A stretch of DNA of 64,000 nt from Pseudomonas pharyngis (GTDB lineage: Bacteria; Pseudomonadota; Gammaproteobacteria; Pseudomonadales; Pseudomonadaceae). The notes beneath the pieces are model-generated. The model worked only from the letters and a program-made list of their open reading frames with translations, made no database searches and was not told where the DNA came from. A program made the position numbers and the translations under genes. The stretch lies in contig NZ_BQID01000008.1 in the NCBI RefSeq assembly GCF_021602345.1, forward strand, positions 248,001 to 312,000. The letters run 5' to 3'. Positions 1 through 7,946 of the stretch are shown in pieces (position 1 is the stretch's first letter; every line of letters starts with the position of its first letter).

Positions 1-235
1 CCAGGACATCCTGACTCAAGTGATTACCCGTTACCCGCAAATTGCCCACCTGATCCCGCGGGATCTGCTGTGGTTCTTCGCCGGCGACTGCCTGCATTAC
101 CTGTCCGACGAAGAAATCGACATGTATCAGGCGCTGGAAGAACGCCGCTACGAAGCCGAACAGAACGACGAACCGTTCGACTGGAACCAGGAAAAACAGC
201 TGCTGGCGATGTCCGCCCAGGACAGCAAGCACTGA
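1..235 (+). CDS. Conserved hypothetical protein, C-terminal part only
   Basis: The reading frame is open from the left edge (codons start at base 2), so the true start lies outside the window. The visible 77 residues are rich in Asp, Glu and aromatic residues, with a conserved-looking stretch HLIPRDLLWFFAGDCLHYLS. I see no signal peptide or membrane segment. It resembles a small conserved Pseudomonas protein of unknown role, but I cannot name a family with certainty. A strong hairpin terminator follows the stop at once, so this is the last gene of its transcript. Confidence 0.7.
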   Translation, partial: QDILTQVITRYPQIAHLIPRDLLWFFAGDCLHYLSDEEIDMYQALEERRYEAEQNDEPFDWNQEKQLLAMSAQDSKH

Positions 236-250
236 TATTCCCCGGTAATG

Positions 251-285
251 AAAAGGCCCGCATGGTGATCCATGCGGGCCTTTTT
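251..285 (+). terminator. Rho-independent terminator, bidirectional
   Basis: A perfect 15-bp stem (AAAAGGCCCGCATGG paired with its complement, TGAT loop) ends in a T run. It lies between the convergent upstream gene and the LysR gene and can serve both strands. Confidence 0.9.
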
Positions 286-292
286 CATGGGG

Positions 293-1288
293 TCAGAGCA
301 ACCCTTCGCTCTCGGGCAATTCGTACTCGGCCAACGGTTTTGAACCGCCAGACTTCCCCGGCTTGCTCAGGGTCGGCTCTTTCTCCAGGCACTCCACCAG
401 ATAGTCGATGAACACCCGCAGCTTCGGCGGCAGATAGCGCGTCGGCGAATGCAGCAACCACAATCCGCCGTGGTACGACGCCAGGAATGTCCAGTCCGGC
501 AGCACCTGCACGATCAGCCCTTGCTCCAGTGCATAACGCGCAGTGAAATACGGCAGGCTGCCAATACCGATGTGCTGCAACACCGCGCCCAGACGCACGC
601 CGGTGTGATTGGCGGCATACCGGCCGCGCACGCCGACGGTGACGGCTTTGGTGCCTTTCTTGAATTTCCAGCGCGCATCACTCGGGGTTTCGCCCAGGTA
701 AATGCAACTGTGATTGAGCAAGTCGTGGGGATGGGTCGGCGTCCCGTGTTCGGCCAGGTATTGCGGTGTGGCGCAGAGCAAATGGTCGATGGTCAGCAGT
801 TGTCGGCCGACCAGTCCGGCCGGTGGACGATCCGTGATGCGAATAGCCAGGTCGACATGGTCATCGATCAGATCAACCTGGCGGTCTTCCAGCAACAACT
901 CCACATCGACCTTCGGGTAGCGCCGCAGAAACTCCGGCATGTGCGGGTGAATCACGAAGCGCCCCACCGCTTTCGGCACGCTGACCCGCACCAGACCTTC
1001 GGCTTCGTGGGTGAACTGGCCGCTGATCTCCATCACCGACTTGGCGGCGCTGACCATTTCCTGGCAGCGCTTGAACACCTCTTCCCCGCCATCGCTCAAG
1101 CGCAGTTTGCGCGTGGTGCGTTGCAGCAGCCGCGTGGCCAGCGCTTTCTCCAGCCGGGAAATACTGCGACTGACTGCCGAGGGCGATGAGCCCAACTGGC
1201 GAGCGGCTTCGGAGAAACTGCCGGTCTCGACGACCTTGACGAAAATCGCCATCTCACCAAGCAGCGGCAGGGGAAGATTTATGCTCAC
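293..1288 (-). CDS. LysR-family transcriptional regulator
   Basis: This 331-residue protein has the classic N-terminal winged helix-turn-helix (about residues 10-70, with FSEAARQLGSSPSAVSRSISRLE) followed by a periplasmic-binding-like effector domain (about 95-300). It belongs to the large group with a CrgA/DmlR-like layout. The C-terminal tail of about 25 residues (rich in Lys, Ser and Glu) is longer than usual. It is divergent from the AlaX, oxygenase and LysE genes, with about 90 bp between starts, so by LysR custom it probably controls that cluster and itself. The inducer is unknown; an amino acid is a reasonable guess from the neighbours. Confidence 0.9.
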   Translation of the reverse strand: MSINLPLPLLGEMAIFVKVVETGSFSEAARQLGSSPSAVSRSISRLEKALATRLLQRTTRKLRLSDGGEEVFKRCQEMVSAAKSVMEISGQFTHEAEGLVRVSVPKAVGRFVIHPHMPEFLRRYPKVDVELLLEDRQVDLIDDHVDLAIRITDRPPAGLVGRQLLTIDHLLCATPQYLAEHGTPTHPHDLLNHSCIYLGETPSDARWKFKKGTKAVTVGVRGRYAANHTGVRLGAVLQHIGIGSLPYFTARYALEQGLIVQVLPDWTFLASYHGGLWLLHSPTRYLPPKLRVFIDYLVECLEKEPTLSKPGKSGGSKPLAEYELPESEGLL

Positions 1289-1318
1289 AGCGCAACAGTC
1301 CTTTGATGTTTGAACGGA

Positions 1319-1347
1319 TTATCACGTTATTGCACGATTCATATAAT
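1319..1347 (+). promoter_or_regulatory. Sigma-70 promoter of the AlaX cluster
   Basis: TTATCA (1319-1324), a 17-bp spacer and a perfect TATAAT (1342-1347) precede the ATG at 1379. The AT-rich stretch around it contrasts with the flanking genes and lies where a LysR regulator would bind. Confidence 0.7.
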
Positions 1348-1378
1348 TAAAAAAGAAACTTTAATAAGGGCATGGAAT

Positions 1379-2005
1379 ATGACGCTTCGCCTCTTTTTCC
1401 ATAGTGATGACCTCAAGGCCAATGTGGAAGTCCTCGACTGCACGCCCCACGAGAACGAATTCGCCGTTGTGTTGCGCGCTACGCTTTTCCATCCCCAGGG
1501 CGGTGGCCAACCCTGCGATACCGGTTGGATTGGCGAAAGCAAGGTTCTGCGCGTCGTCCAGGAACCGGACCGGATCATTCATTTTGTCGATCAGCCGGTG
1601 CCACTGGGCATGACCCAGATTCGCGTCGACGAAGAACGCCGCCGCTTCAACACCCGCATGCACTCTGCCGGACATTTGATCGGCCACTTCGTCCAGGCCA
1701 TGGGCTGGATGCCGATCAAGGCGCACCACTGGCCGGACGAGGGCCGGGTTCAATTCAAACCCGGAGATTCGGCCCAGGAAGTCGATGCGCAAACCGTTCA
1801 ATACGGCATCGAGCAATGGATCGAACACGACCTGCCACGCCTGACTTCCCTGCGCGAAGGCGCGCGGGAAATCGGTTTCGGTGAACTGCCAGCCTATGGC
1901 TGCGGTGGCACCCATGTACGCAGCCTGAAGGATTTGGGCACAGTCACGATCGCGTCCCTTTCGCAGAAGAAAGGCACGTTGTCCGTCCACTACAACGTGG
2001 ATTGA
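1379..2005 (+). CDS. Free-standing alanyl-tRNA editing protein (AlaX family)
   Basis: The 208-residue product matches the AlaRS editing-domain family, which hydrolyses Ser or Gly mischarged on tRNA-Ala in trans. Seen here are a glycine-rich motif (FHPQGGGQPCDTG), the zinc site HSAGH (HxxxH) and CGGTH (CxxxH). All zinc ligands are intact, so it should be active. A start at 1379 is chosen because AAGGG lies 8 bases upstream and the promoter fits; an in-frame start at 1310 would overlap the promoter. It is the first gene of a cluster with an oxygenase and an amino-acid exporter, which suggests it protects against a particular amino acid. That link is inference. Confidence 0.88.
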   Translation: MTLRLFFHSDDLKANVEVLDCTPHENEFAVVLRATLFHPQGGGQPCDTGWIGESKVLRVVQEPDRIIHFVDQPVPLGMTQIRVDEERRRFNTRMHSAGHLIGHFVQAMGWMPIKAHHWPDEGRVQFKPGDSAQEVDAQTVQYGIEQWIEHDLPRLTSLREGAREIGFGELPAYGCGGTHVRSLKDLGTVTIASLSQKKGTLSVHYNVD

Positions 2006-2095
2006 GGATTTCGGACGCTGCCAGATGCAGCGTCCGACGCCGGGGGAACCGCGTTCGCCGGTTCCGTTGACTATTCGATAGATGGACCTGAAACC

Positions 2096-2866
2096 ATGAT
2101 GCTTGACGTCGAGCGTCTCGATGAGACGTGCATAAAAAAACTGGCCAACGAAGAAGTCCTCGCCATCCGCTTCAAAGGCTTTCTGCCCCAGGCGCAGGCA
2201 ATCCAGATTGGCGACAAGATCCTCGCCCCCGGCTTCGAGGGCTACATCAACGCGCCGAGCATCGGCCGCATCGGCATGGCGTTCTACGAGGCGGAAAACC
2301 AGCCGCTGCTGATCGAAGATTATTTCGAGCGCGCCACCAGCAACATCGCCGAACTACGTAACCGTTGCGCACCCTACTCGTCGCCGGTCGATACCTTGCG
2401 CTGCATGCTCGACGAATCCTGGCCGGCGGGTGCCCACCTGGAAAACCTCTACGGTCGCAAGATGTACGTCGGCCTGTCCCGCGTGGTGAAACCGGGCGTG
2501 TGCTTCCTGGCCCACCACGACATCTTCGCCAAGGACGCCCCGGACAGTTTTCAGGCCCGCAGCCTGGAGGCGCAGTTTGCCTGCAACGTCTACCTCAACA
2601 TGCCGACCGAAGGCGGCGCGTTGCAGATGTGGGAAGACGACATTTCCCCGGACCGCTTCGACGAAATGCGCGGCGACAGCTACGGCATCGACCCGGCACT
2701 GCTCGGCCCGCCCGCCCTCGAAGTTCGCCCGGAACCGGGGGATTTCATCATGTTCAATTCGCGTCGCATGCACTCGGTAACGCCGGGCGTGGCCGATCCG
2801 CGCTTGAGCCTTTCGTTTTTTGTCGGCTATCGCGGCAATGCCTCACCCCTGACTTTCTGGAGCTGA
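2096..2866 (+). CDS. 2-oxoglutarate/Fe(II)-dependent oxygenase
   Basis: A 256-residue soluble protein with the prolyl-hydroxylase-like double-stranded beta-helix signature: iron ligands H140 and D142 (AHHD) and H226 (RRMHSV), and R236 (ADPRLS) ten residues later for the 2-oxoglutarate carboxylate. All catalytic residues are present. The family hydroxylates amino acids, peptides or small molecules; the substrate cannot be read from sequence. Two adjacent ATG codons (2096 and 2099) are possible starts and the ribosome site is weak. Only 1 base separates its stop from the LysE start, so the two are translationally coupled. Confidence 0.85.
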   Translation: MMLDVERLDETCIKKLANEEVLAIRFKGFLPQAQAIQIGDKILAPGFEGYINAPSIGRIGMAFYEAENQPLLIEDYFERATSNIAELRNRCAPYSSPVDTLRCMLDESWPAGAHLENLYGRKMYVGLSRVVKPGVCFLAHHDIFAKDAPDSFQARSLEAQFACNVYLNMPTEGGALQMWEDDISPDRFDEMRGDSYGIDPALLGPPALEVRPEPGDFIMFNSRRMHSVTPGVADPRLSLSFFVGYRGNASPLTFWS

Positions 2867-2867
2867 A

Positions 2868-3506
2868 ATGACATCGAATTATCTGGGCGAGTTTCTGGCG
2901 CTGGCCACCATCCACTTTCTGGCCGTGGTCGCACCCGGCCCGGACTTCGCCGTGACCATCCGCCAGAGTGTGCGTTTCGGTCGTTTGGTCGGCATCTGCA
3001 CGGCATTGGGCATCGGCGCGGGGATTTCCGTGCACGTGCTGTACACCCTGCTGGGCGTCGGCGCCTTGATGCACACCACGCCGTGGTTGCTGACCGTCGC
3101 CAAAGTGGTCGGCGGTGCTTACATTCTTTATCTGGGCGTCAGCCTGATCCGCAGCAAGCCCAAGACGACAATGGAAGGCGAAAAGACCAGTGACGAACCA
3201 CTGGTCGAGCAATCGCTGTTCAAGGCGTTTTCCACCGGTTTCCTGACCAACGCCACCAACCCCAAGGCCACGCTGTTTTTCCTGGCGATCTTCACCACGA
3301 TCATCAGCGCCAGCACGCCGCTGCAAATCCAGGCCCTGTACGGGTTGTGGATGTGCGGGGTGAATGCGTTGTGGTTCGTGATCGTCGCGCTGTTCTTTTC
3401 CAGCAGCAAAGTGCGCGTGCTGTTCATGCGCATGGGCCACTGGTTCGAGCGCAGCATGGGGGTGATTCTGATCCTGTTTGCCGGGCGTCTGGTGCTGTCG
3501 ATGTAA
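2868..3506 (+). CDS. LysE/RhtB-family amino-acid exporter
   Basis: A 212-residue inner-membrane protein with about six hydrophobic helices and the family signature near the N-terminus (PGPDFAVTIRQSVRFG, then GIGAGISVH). A hydrophilic loop at about residues 95-115 divides two three-helix halves. Members export amino acids or homoserine-type derivatives using proton antiport. It directly follows the oxygenase, so it may export the hydroxylated product or the parent amino acid. A terminator follows at once, marking the end of the operon. Confidence 0.9.
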   Translation: MTSNYLGEFLALATIHFLAVVAPGPDFAVTIRQSVRFGRLVGICTALGIGAGISVHVLYTLLGVGALMHTTPWLLTVAKVVGGAYILYLGVSLIRSKPKTTMEGEKTSDEPLVEQSLFKAFSTGFLTNATNPKATLFFLAIFTTIISASTPLQIQALYGLWMCGVNALWFVIVALFFSSSKVRVLFMRMGHWFERSMGVILILFAGRLVLSM

Positions 3507-3521
3507 GCATGCTGAGCGGAG

Positions 3522-3555
3522 AAGCCCGATCCAGACAGATTGGACGGGCTTTTTC
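3522..3555 (+). terminator. Rho-independent terminator after the LysE gene
   Basis: AAGCCCG and CGGGCTT arms enclose a partly paired loop and are followed by a T run (3549-3553), 15 bp after the exporter stop. Confidence 0.8.
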
Positions 3556-3700
3556 GATTCTGCGCCGCTTTTGCATTTCTGTGCGACGCGTCCCACTTCG
3601 GGGGCTCCCGGGCACGCTCGTGTGGTGGTAGTTTGCGAGACCGTCTGACGCATCGGTCAGACAACTCCTTCTCACCGCCTGCAAAGGAATGCCCTTAGCA

Positions 3701-5440
3701 ATGGATTTTTCACTCAAGCAACTGGCCGCGTCGACACTGATCCTGGCCAGCCTTTCATCCGTCACACTGCCAGCCCATGCCAACCTTACCGAGCAGCAGA
3801 GCGCGACCATTCTCAAGAACTTCAATGAGGCAAAGGTCAGTGACTTCAGAGCATTTCTCGGTGATCTGGCCAAGAACGACCTGAGCAAGACCGACGATCT
3901 GCGCCCTGCCATCAGTGCCTTCCTCGACAACAAGACGCTGACCGCCGAACAGCAAAACGAAATCCATCGCCTGCTCGGTCTCTACACCCGCGTGAAGTAC
4001 GGCAAGGCCGCCCTGGAAACCCTGCGCGAACTGGTGGAAATCCCGACCTTCCGCAAGGATGGCGTCGATCAGCATGACAACCCCGAATTCATCAAGATCG
4101 CCGACAAGATCAAGGATCTGGCTGAGTCTTTCGGCCTGAAGTATCGCAACGTCGACAACCGCGTCTACGAAATCTCCCTGGACGGCAGCGGCAAGGACGT
4201 CGTCGGCATTCATGCTCACGCCGACGTGGTGCCGGTAACGCCGGAAAACTGGGTGCTGAAGGACGGCACCAAACTCGACCCGTTCAAGGTCACGCTGATC
4301 GGCGACCGCATGTACGGCCGCGGCACCGAGGACGATAAAAACGGCATCGTCGTGACGCTGTATGCCATGAAGGTGATCAAGGAAGAGAAGCTGCCGCTGG
4401 CACGCAATTTCAAACTGCTGGTGGACACCACCGAAGAAACTACCGGTGACGCGATTCCCTACTACTTCGAACGCAACCCGACGCCCGAGTACAACTTGGC
4501 ACTGGATGGCGGCTATCCCGTAGTGATTGCGGAAAAAGGCTACGGCACCGTCATGGCCAAGTTCGCCAAGCGCAAGGCCGAGGGTAAAGGCGCGGAAATC
4601 GCCTCGATGACCGGCGGCCTGGCGACCAACCAGATTCCATCGGTTTCGGTCGTCACGCTGGTGACAGACAAACCCGCCGAGCTTGCGGCCAGCCTGCAAA
4701 AGGCCGGCGCTGAATACGCCAAGCGCAATGGCGGCGATTTCGAAGTGAACGCCAAGGTCGATGGCAAAGACGTCAAACTCACCGTGACCGGTGTTTCCGC
4801 GCACTCGTCCGAGCCAGAATCCGGCGTTAATCCGGTCGCGCGCATGCTCGACTTCATCCACAGCGTGGACGGCAAGATCGCCTTCAAGCACAACCACATC
4901 ACCGACGCTGCCCACTACGCCGCCGACAACTGGGGCCTGGATTACAAGGGTGGCAAGTTGGGCGTCGGTTTCGCCGATGATTTCATGGGCCCGCTGACCA
5001 CGTCCCCGACCTACGTCGGCATGGACGACAAAACCTTCAAACTCGCGGTCAACCTGCGCGTGCCGAAGGGCAAGTCGCCGGAAGTGCTCAAGACCGAAAT
5101 CGCCGACAAGCTGGCGGCGTGGAGCAAGAAAAACCATGTCGCGGTGAAATTCGACTATTCGATCGCCGAACCGATGTACCGCAACCCAGAAGGCGAATGG
5201 GTCAAGGCGCTGCTGGCCGTGGCCACCGAAAACCTGGGCATGAAACACGAATTCGGCACGTCGGCCGGCGCCACTTCGGTGCATGAACTGCCGAACGGCG
5301 TGCAGTTCGGCCTGGCGCGACCTGAGGTCAAGTACACCGGTCACACCGATGGCGAGTTCAAGACCGTTGACCAGTTCCTGCTGGACCTGCAGATCGTCAC
5401 CGAAATGATGGGACGCATCGGGCAGTTGCCGAAGCTCTGA
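3701..5440 (+). CDS. Secreted M20-family dipeptidase
   Basis: A 579-residue zinc metallopeptidase of the M20 (PepV/Sapep-like) group. The first 27 residues form a signal peptide ending PAHA, so it is periplasmic or exported. The metal and catalytic motifs are present in order: HAHADVV (about residue 170), GTEDD (about 207), and TTEET with the catalytic and ligand glutamates (about 245). The dimerisation insert and the late HTDGE motif are also seen. It likely trims di- or tripeptides for nutrition. I chose the ATG at 3701, since AAGGA at 3684-3688 abuts an earlier ATG (3689) too closely. It is a single-gene transcript ending in a hairpin. Confidence 0.87.
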   Translation: MDFSLKQLAASTLILASLSSVTLPAHANLTEQQSATILKNFNEAKVSDFRAFLGDLAKNDLSKTDDLRPAISAFLDNKTLTAEQQNEIHRLLGLYTRVKYGKAALETLRELVEIPTFRKDGVDQHDNPEFIKIADKIKDLAESFGLKYRNVDNRVYEISLDGSGKDVVGIHAHADVVPVTPENWVLKDGTKLDPFKVTLIGDRMYGRGTEDDKNGIVVTLYAMKVIKEEKLPLARNFKLLVDTTEETTGDAIPYYFERNPTPEYNLALDGGYPVVIAEKGYGTVMAKFAKRKAEGKGAEIASMTGGLATNQIPSVSVVTLVTDKPAELAASLQKAGAEYAKRNGGDFEVNAKVDGKDVKLTVTGVSAHSSEPESGVNPVARMLDFIHSVDGKIAFKHNHITDAAHYAADNWGLDYKGGKLGVGFADDFMGPLTTSPTYVGMDDKTFKLAVNLRVPKGKSPEVLKTEIADKLAAWSKKNHVAVKFDYSIAEPMYRNPEGEWVKALLAVATENLGMKHEFGTSAGATSVHELPNGVQFGLARPEVKYTGHTDGEFKTVDQFLLDLQIVTEMMGRIGQLPKL

Positions 5441-5477
5441 TCACGTACCGGGCTCGCCACATTGGCGGGCCCACAAA

Positions 5478-5499
5478 AAAAGGACCGTGAGGTCCTTTT
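5478..5499 (+). terminator. Terminator of the dipeptidase gene
   Basis: AAAAGGACC, a GTGA loop, then GGTCCTTTT. It is preceded by a second stable hairpin (about 5450-5472) formed by GGGCTCGCCA and TGGCGGGCCC with one G-U pair. Confidence 0.85.
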
Positions 5500-5526
5500 C
5501 TATTGCCTGACAAAAACAGCACAAAC

Positions 5527-5558
5527 AAAAACGCCGCTCATCACTGAGCGGCGTTTTT
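5527..5558 (-). terminator. Terminator of the tRNA-Glu/Gly operon
   Basis: AACGCCGCTCA and TGAGCGGCGTT form an 11-bp stem with T runs on both sides. It lies 8 bases beyond the 3' end of the last tRNA-Gly on the minus strand and may also act on the plus strand. Confidence 0.88.
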
Positions 5559-5565
5559 GTGAATT

Positions 5566-5641
<76 letters not shown>

Positions 5642-5643
5642 AA

Positions 5644-5719
5644 TGGCGTCCCCTAGGGGACTCGAACCCCTGTTACCGCCGTGAAAGGGCGGTGTCCTAG
5701 GCCACTAGACGAAGGGGAC
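5644..5719 (-). tRNA. tRNA-Glu(TTC), copy 3 in transcript order
   Basis: A 76-nt tRNA starting GTCCCCTTCGTCTAGTGG with anticodon TTC (loop CTTTCAC) and an encoded CCA. Two bases separate it from the following tRNA-Gly, so the pair is processed from one precursor. Confidence 0.97.
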
Positions 5720-5741
5720 ACAGGCTACAACTTTCACTAAT

Positions 5742-5775
5742 AAAAACGCCGCTCTTTGCAAAGCGGCGCTTTTTG
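5742..5775 (-). terminator. Internal terminator-like hairpin between tRNA pairs
   Basis: On the minus strand GCCGCT and AGCGGC pair around a loop and a T run follows. The core matches the final terminator at 5527-5558, as if the unit duplicated together with its terminator. It may partly attenuate transcription into the last pair. Confidence 0.6.
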
Positions 5776-5779
5776 AATT

Positions 5780-5855
<76 letters not shown>

Positions 5856-5858
5856 AAA

Positions 5859-5934
5859 TGGCGTCCCCTAGGGGACTCGAACCCCTGTTACCGCCGTGAA
5901 AGGGCGGTGTCCTAGGCCACTAGACGAAGGGGAC
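5859..5934 (-). tRNA. tRNA-Glu(TTC), copy 2
   Basis: A 76-nt gene identical to the other tRNA-Glu copies, with anticodon TTC and CCA encoded. Confidence 0.97.
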
Positions 5935-6038
5935 ACGCTACCCGGAACACATGGTGTGTGTTTCGGTGTCCAGATCCGCCTCCGAAGAGTTGGCTCTGGT
6001 TTCACTCAGCACCGCCCTGAAGCGTTGCTGTTTAAAAT

Positions 6039-6114
<76 letters not shown>

Positions 6115-6116
6115 AT

Positions 6117-6192
6117 TGGCGTCCCCTAGGGGACTCGAACCCCTGTTACCGCCGTGAAAGGGCGGTGTCCTAGGCCACTAGACGAAGGGGAC
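6117..6192 (-). tRNA. tRNA-Glu(TTC), copy 1 (promoter-proximal)
   Basis: A 76-nt gene with anticodon TTC and CCA encoded. It is the first tRNA downstream of the strong minus-strand promoter at 6254-6282. Confidence 0.97.
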
Positions 6193-6253
6193 ACACTACA
6201 ACATTCACTCCCTGCCGCGTTTCGCTGTGTGCTTTACGCTGCAAGTGGCGCGC

Positions 6254-6282
6254 ATTCTATGGATGGATTGAAAGGTCGTCAA
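6254..6282 (-). promoter_or_regulatory. Strong stable-RNA promoter for the tRNA operon
   Basis: On the minus strand TTGACG (6282-6277), an exact 17-bp spacer and TAGAAT (6259-6254) are followed by a GC-rich discriminator (GCGCGCC), typical of stringently controlled stable-RNA promoters. An AT-rich tract (about 6290-6312) sits where an UP element would. The rest of the 6193-6568 gap shows no gene. Confidence 0.82.
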
Positions 6283-6568
6283 CCCCCAGATATAAATTTA
6301 TTTAAATCAATGACTTCGACCTGCTTTACGCACCGTTTCCGGCTTTTGCGTCGCCCGACGATTGACGCCTATATTCCGACACTCGCCAAGGCGTTATAGT
6401 CCACGGCACAGGTGATGGCAATCTGCACCCCAAGGGCCAGCATTTATATAAGCCGGTTCCTGGCCGATACAGATTCAGCTTCGCCGATCCAAACCCGTCG
6501 AGCGGCGCTAGGCTCCTGTATGCCAAGCCACTACACTCGCACGCGAACCCTATAAAGAGGTCTTACCG

Positions 6569-7339
6569 GTGACACCACTCATGATCACCCTGCTAGTCAT
6601 AGCCGGGATCGCAATCTTGATCGCCATTGGCTACATGAACCATGTGGTGGAAAACACCAAACTGGAGAAGGCCCGCACCAAGGTCGAACTCAACGACCGC
6701 CTGCGCCGTTGCGGCGAACTGACCGAAACCTTCCCCGGCCAGTTCATGACCCCGGCCCTCAAGCTGCTGCTGACTCGCCTCGAGCTGAACGTCTGCCAGC
6801 GCCTGCTGAACCTGGAAAAGACCAGCGCCACCACCAAGGCCCGCATCACAGAACTCAGCGCCCTGGTCGCCCAGGGCGAATCGATCCCGGTCAACAACCC
6901 GCCGGCACCGATCCAGACCGAAGCCAAGGCCAAAGACGTCCGCTTCCTCCTCGAAGCCCTCCACGGCCAAATCACCCGCGCCGCGCAGGACGGCTTCCTG
7001 CCACCGAACGAAGCCAAACACTGGATCCGCGAAGTCCGCCACATCCTCGTATTGCTGCACATCGAGTTCTTCAACAACCTCGGCCAACACGCCCTCCAGC
7101 AAAACCAGCCAGGCCAGGCCCGCCTCGCCTTCGAACGCGGCGTGCAATACCTGCGCAAACAGCAGGACCCGCAAATCTACGCCGAACAACTCCAATACCT
7201 GGAAAAACTCCTGGCCCGCGCCAACGCCCAGGTCATGGACAAGATCGCCCCGGTCGAAGGCGAAGAAAACCAACTGACTGCCGGCCTCAAAGATGTCGAG
7301 GCTGACGCGGACTGGAAGAAGAAAGTGATTTACGACTGA
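6569..7339 (+). CDS. Membrane-anchored conserved protein of unknown function
   Basis: A 256-residue protein with one N-terminal hydrophobic helix (about residues 3-23). A charged, helical cytoplasmic or periplasmic body follows, with a likely coiled coil at 28-100 and a TPR-like helical stretch at about 165-225 (GQARLAFERGVQYLRK). I do not recognise a named family. The start is GTG at 6569, with AAGAGG 8 bases upstream; ATG at 6581 is the alternative. It stands alone and ends at a clear terminator. Confidence 0.75.
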   Translation: MTPLMITLLVIAGIAILIAIGYMNHVVENTKLEKARTKVELNDRLRRCGELTETFPGQFMTPALKLLLTRLELNVCQRLLNLEKTSATTKARITELSALVAQGESIPVNNPPAPIQTEAKAKDVRFLLEALHGQITRAAQDGFLPPNEAKHWIREVRHILVLLHIEFFNNLGQHALQQNQPGQARLAFERGVQYLRKQQDPQIYAEQLQYLEKLLARANAQVMDKIAPVEGEENQLTAGLKDVEADADWKKKVIYD

Positions 7340-7355
7340 GTGCAGTCGGAGAGAG

Positions 7356-7379
7356 AAGCCACCGGGAGGTGGCTTTTTT
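7356..7379 (+). terminator. Rho-independent terminator
   Basis: AAGCCACC, GGGA loop, GGTGGCTT and a T run, 17 bp after the stop of the membrane-anchored protein. Confidence 0.9.
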
Positions 7380-7408
7380 ATTGCCCGCGAGAAAGATAAA
7401 AATCAAAA

Positions 7409-7946
7409 GCGCCCTCACCCTAACCCTCTCCCGGGGGGAGAGGGGACTGACCGCATTGCTTGGGGGAGGTACGCCGACGTGAAAAACCGAGTCGCACTCA
7501 GTTTTTGAAACACATGCAACTCAACTCACACTGCCGCACCTTCTGCCTCTTCTACTCTTGCTTCTGCTTTGGCTTCGGATTCCCACCACTCAAAACGATG
7601 AGCGTTAGCTCGAGTACCGCTTTTGACGTACCGGCCCCTTCGGAAGGCTGAGTGGAGGGATTTATCCGGGGGTGGGAGCGCAGCGACCGTGCGGCGCAGC
7701 CGCATGCATCGAGAGGAGGTGCAGCGAAGCAAACCGTAGGCGATGCCCCCGGATGAATCCCGGAACGAAGGAACACCGAGCCACAGCGAGGTGCCGAACG
7801 CAGGGGCCCAGCCTTTTGGTTCCTTTTTGGCGTCTGAAAAAGGGACTCGCCGTAAGGGCGAAACCGCCAGCGGCAGCACCCGAAGCAACGGATATTCACC
7901 CCAAACAACCAACAACCTGGTCGGCCCAAAGGCCGCCAAGGTCAAA
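7409..7946. repeat. Long interspersed repeat, copy A
   Basis: This 540-bp stretch between two convergent genes is a composite repeat. It opens with a palindrome (CCCTCACCCTAACCCTC paired with GAGAGGGG, 7409-7446) and continues with a linker containing ACGCCGACGTGAAA. A long unit (about 7571-7946) follows that matches copy B at about 17628-17998. Bases 7598-7773 (176 nt) are identical to 17653-17828. Open frames exist on both strands in both copies, but they arise from nucleotide conservation and lack ribosome sites, so I treat the element as noncoding. Confidence 0.85.

Noticed and set aside
3755-5344. A 529-codon open frame opposite the dipeptidase
   Set aside because: It has no recognisable motif and no ribosome site. 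The M20 motifs on the plus strand are clear.
7526-7945. A 139-codon minus-strand frame in repeat A, with a similar frame in repeat B
   Set aside because: Similarity between copies extends to all frames and to the noncoding flanks, no ribosome site is seen, and the protein is Arg/Ser-rich without domains. It is best explained by nucleotide conservation.
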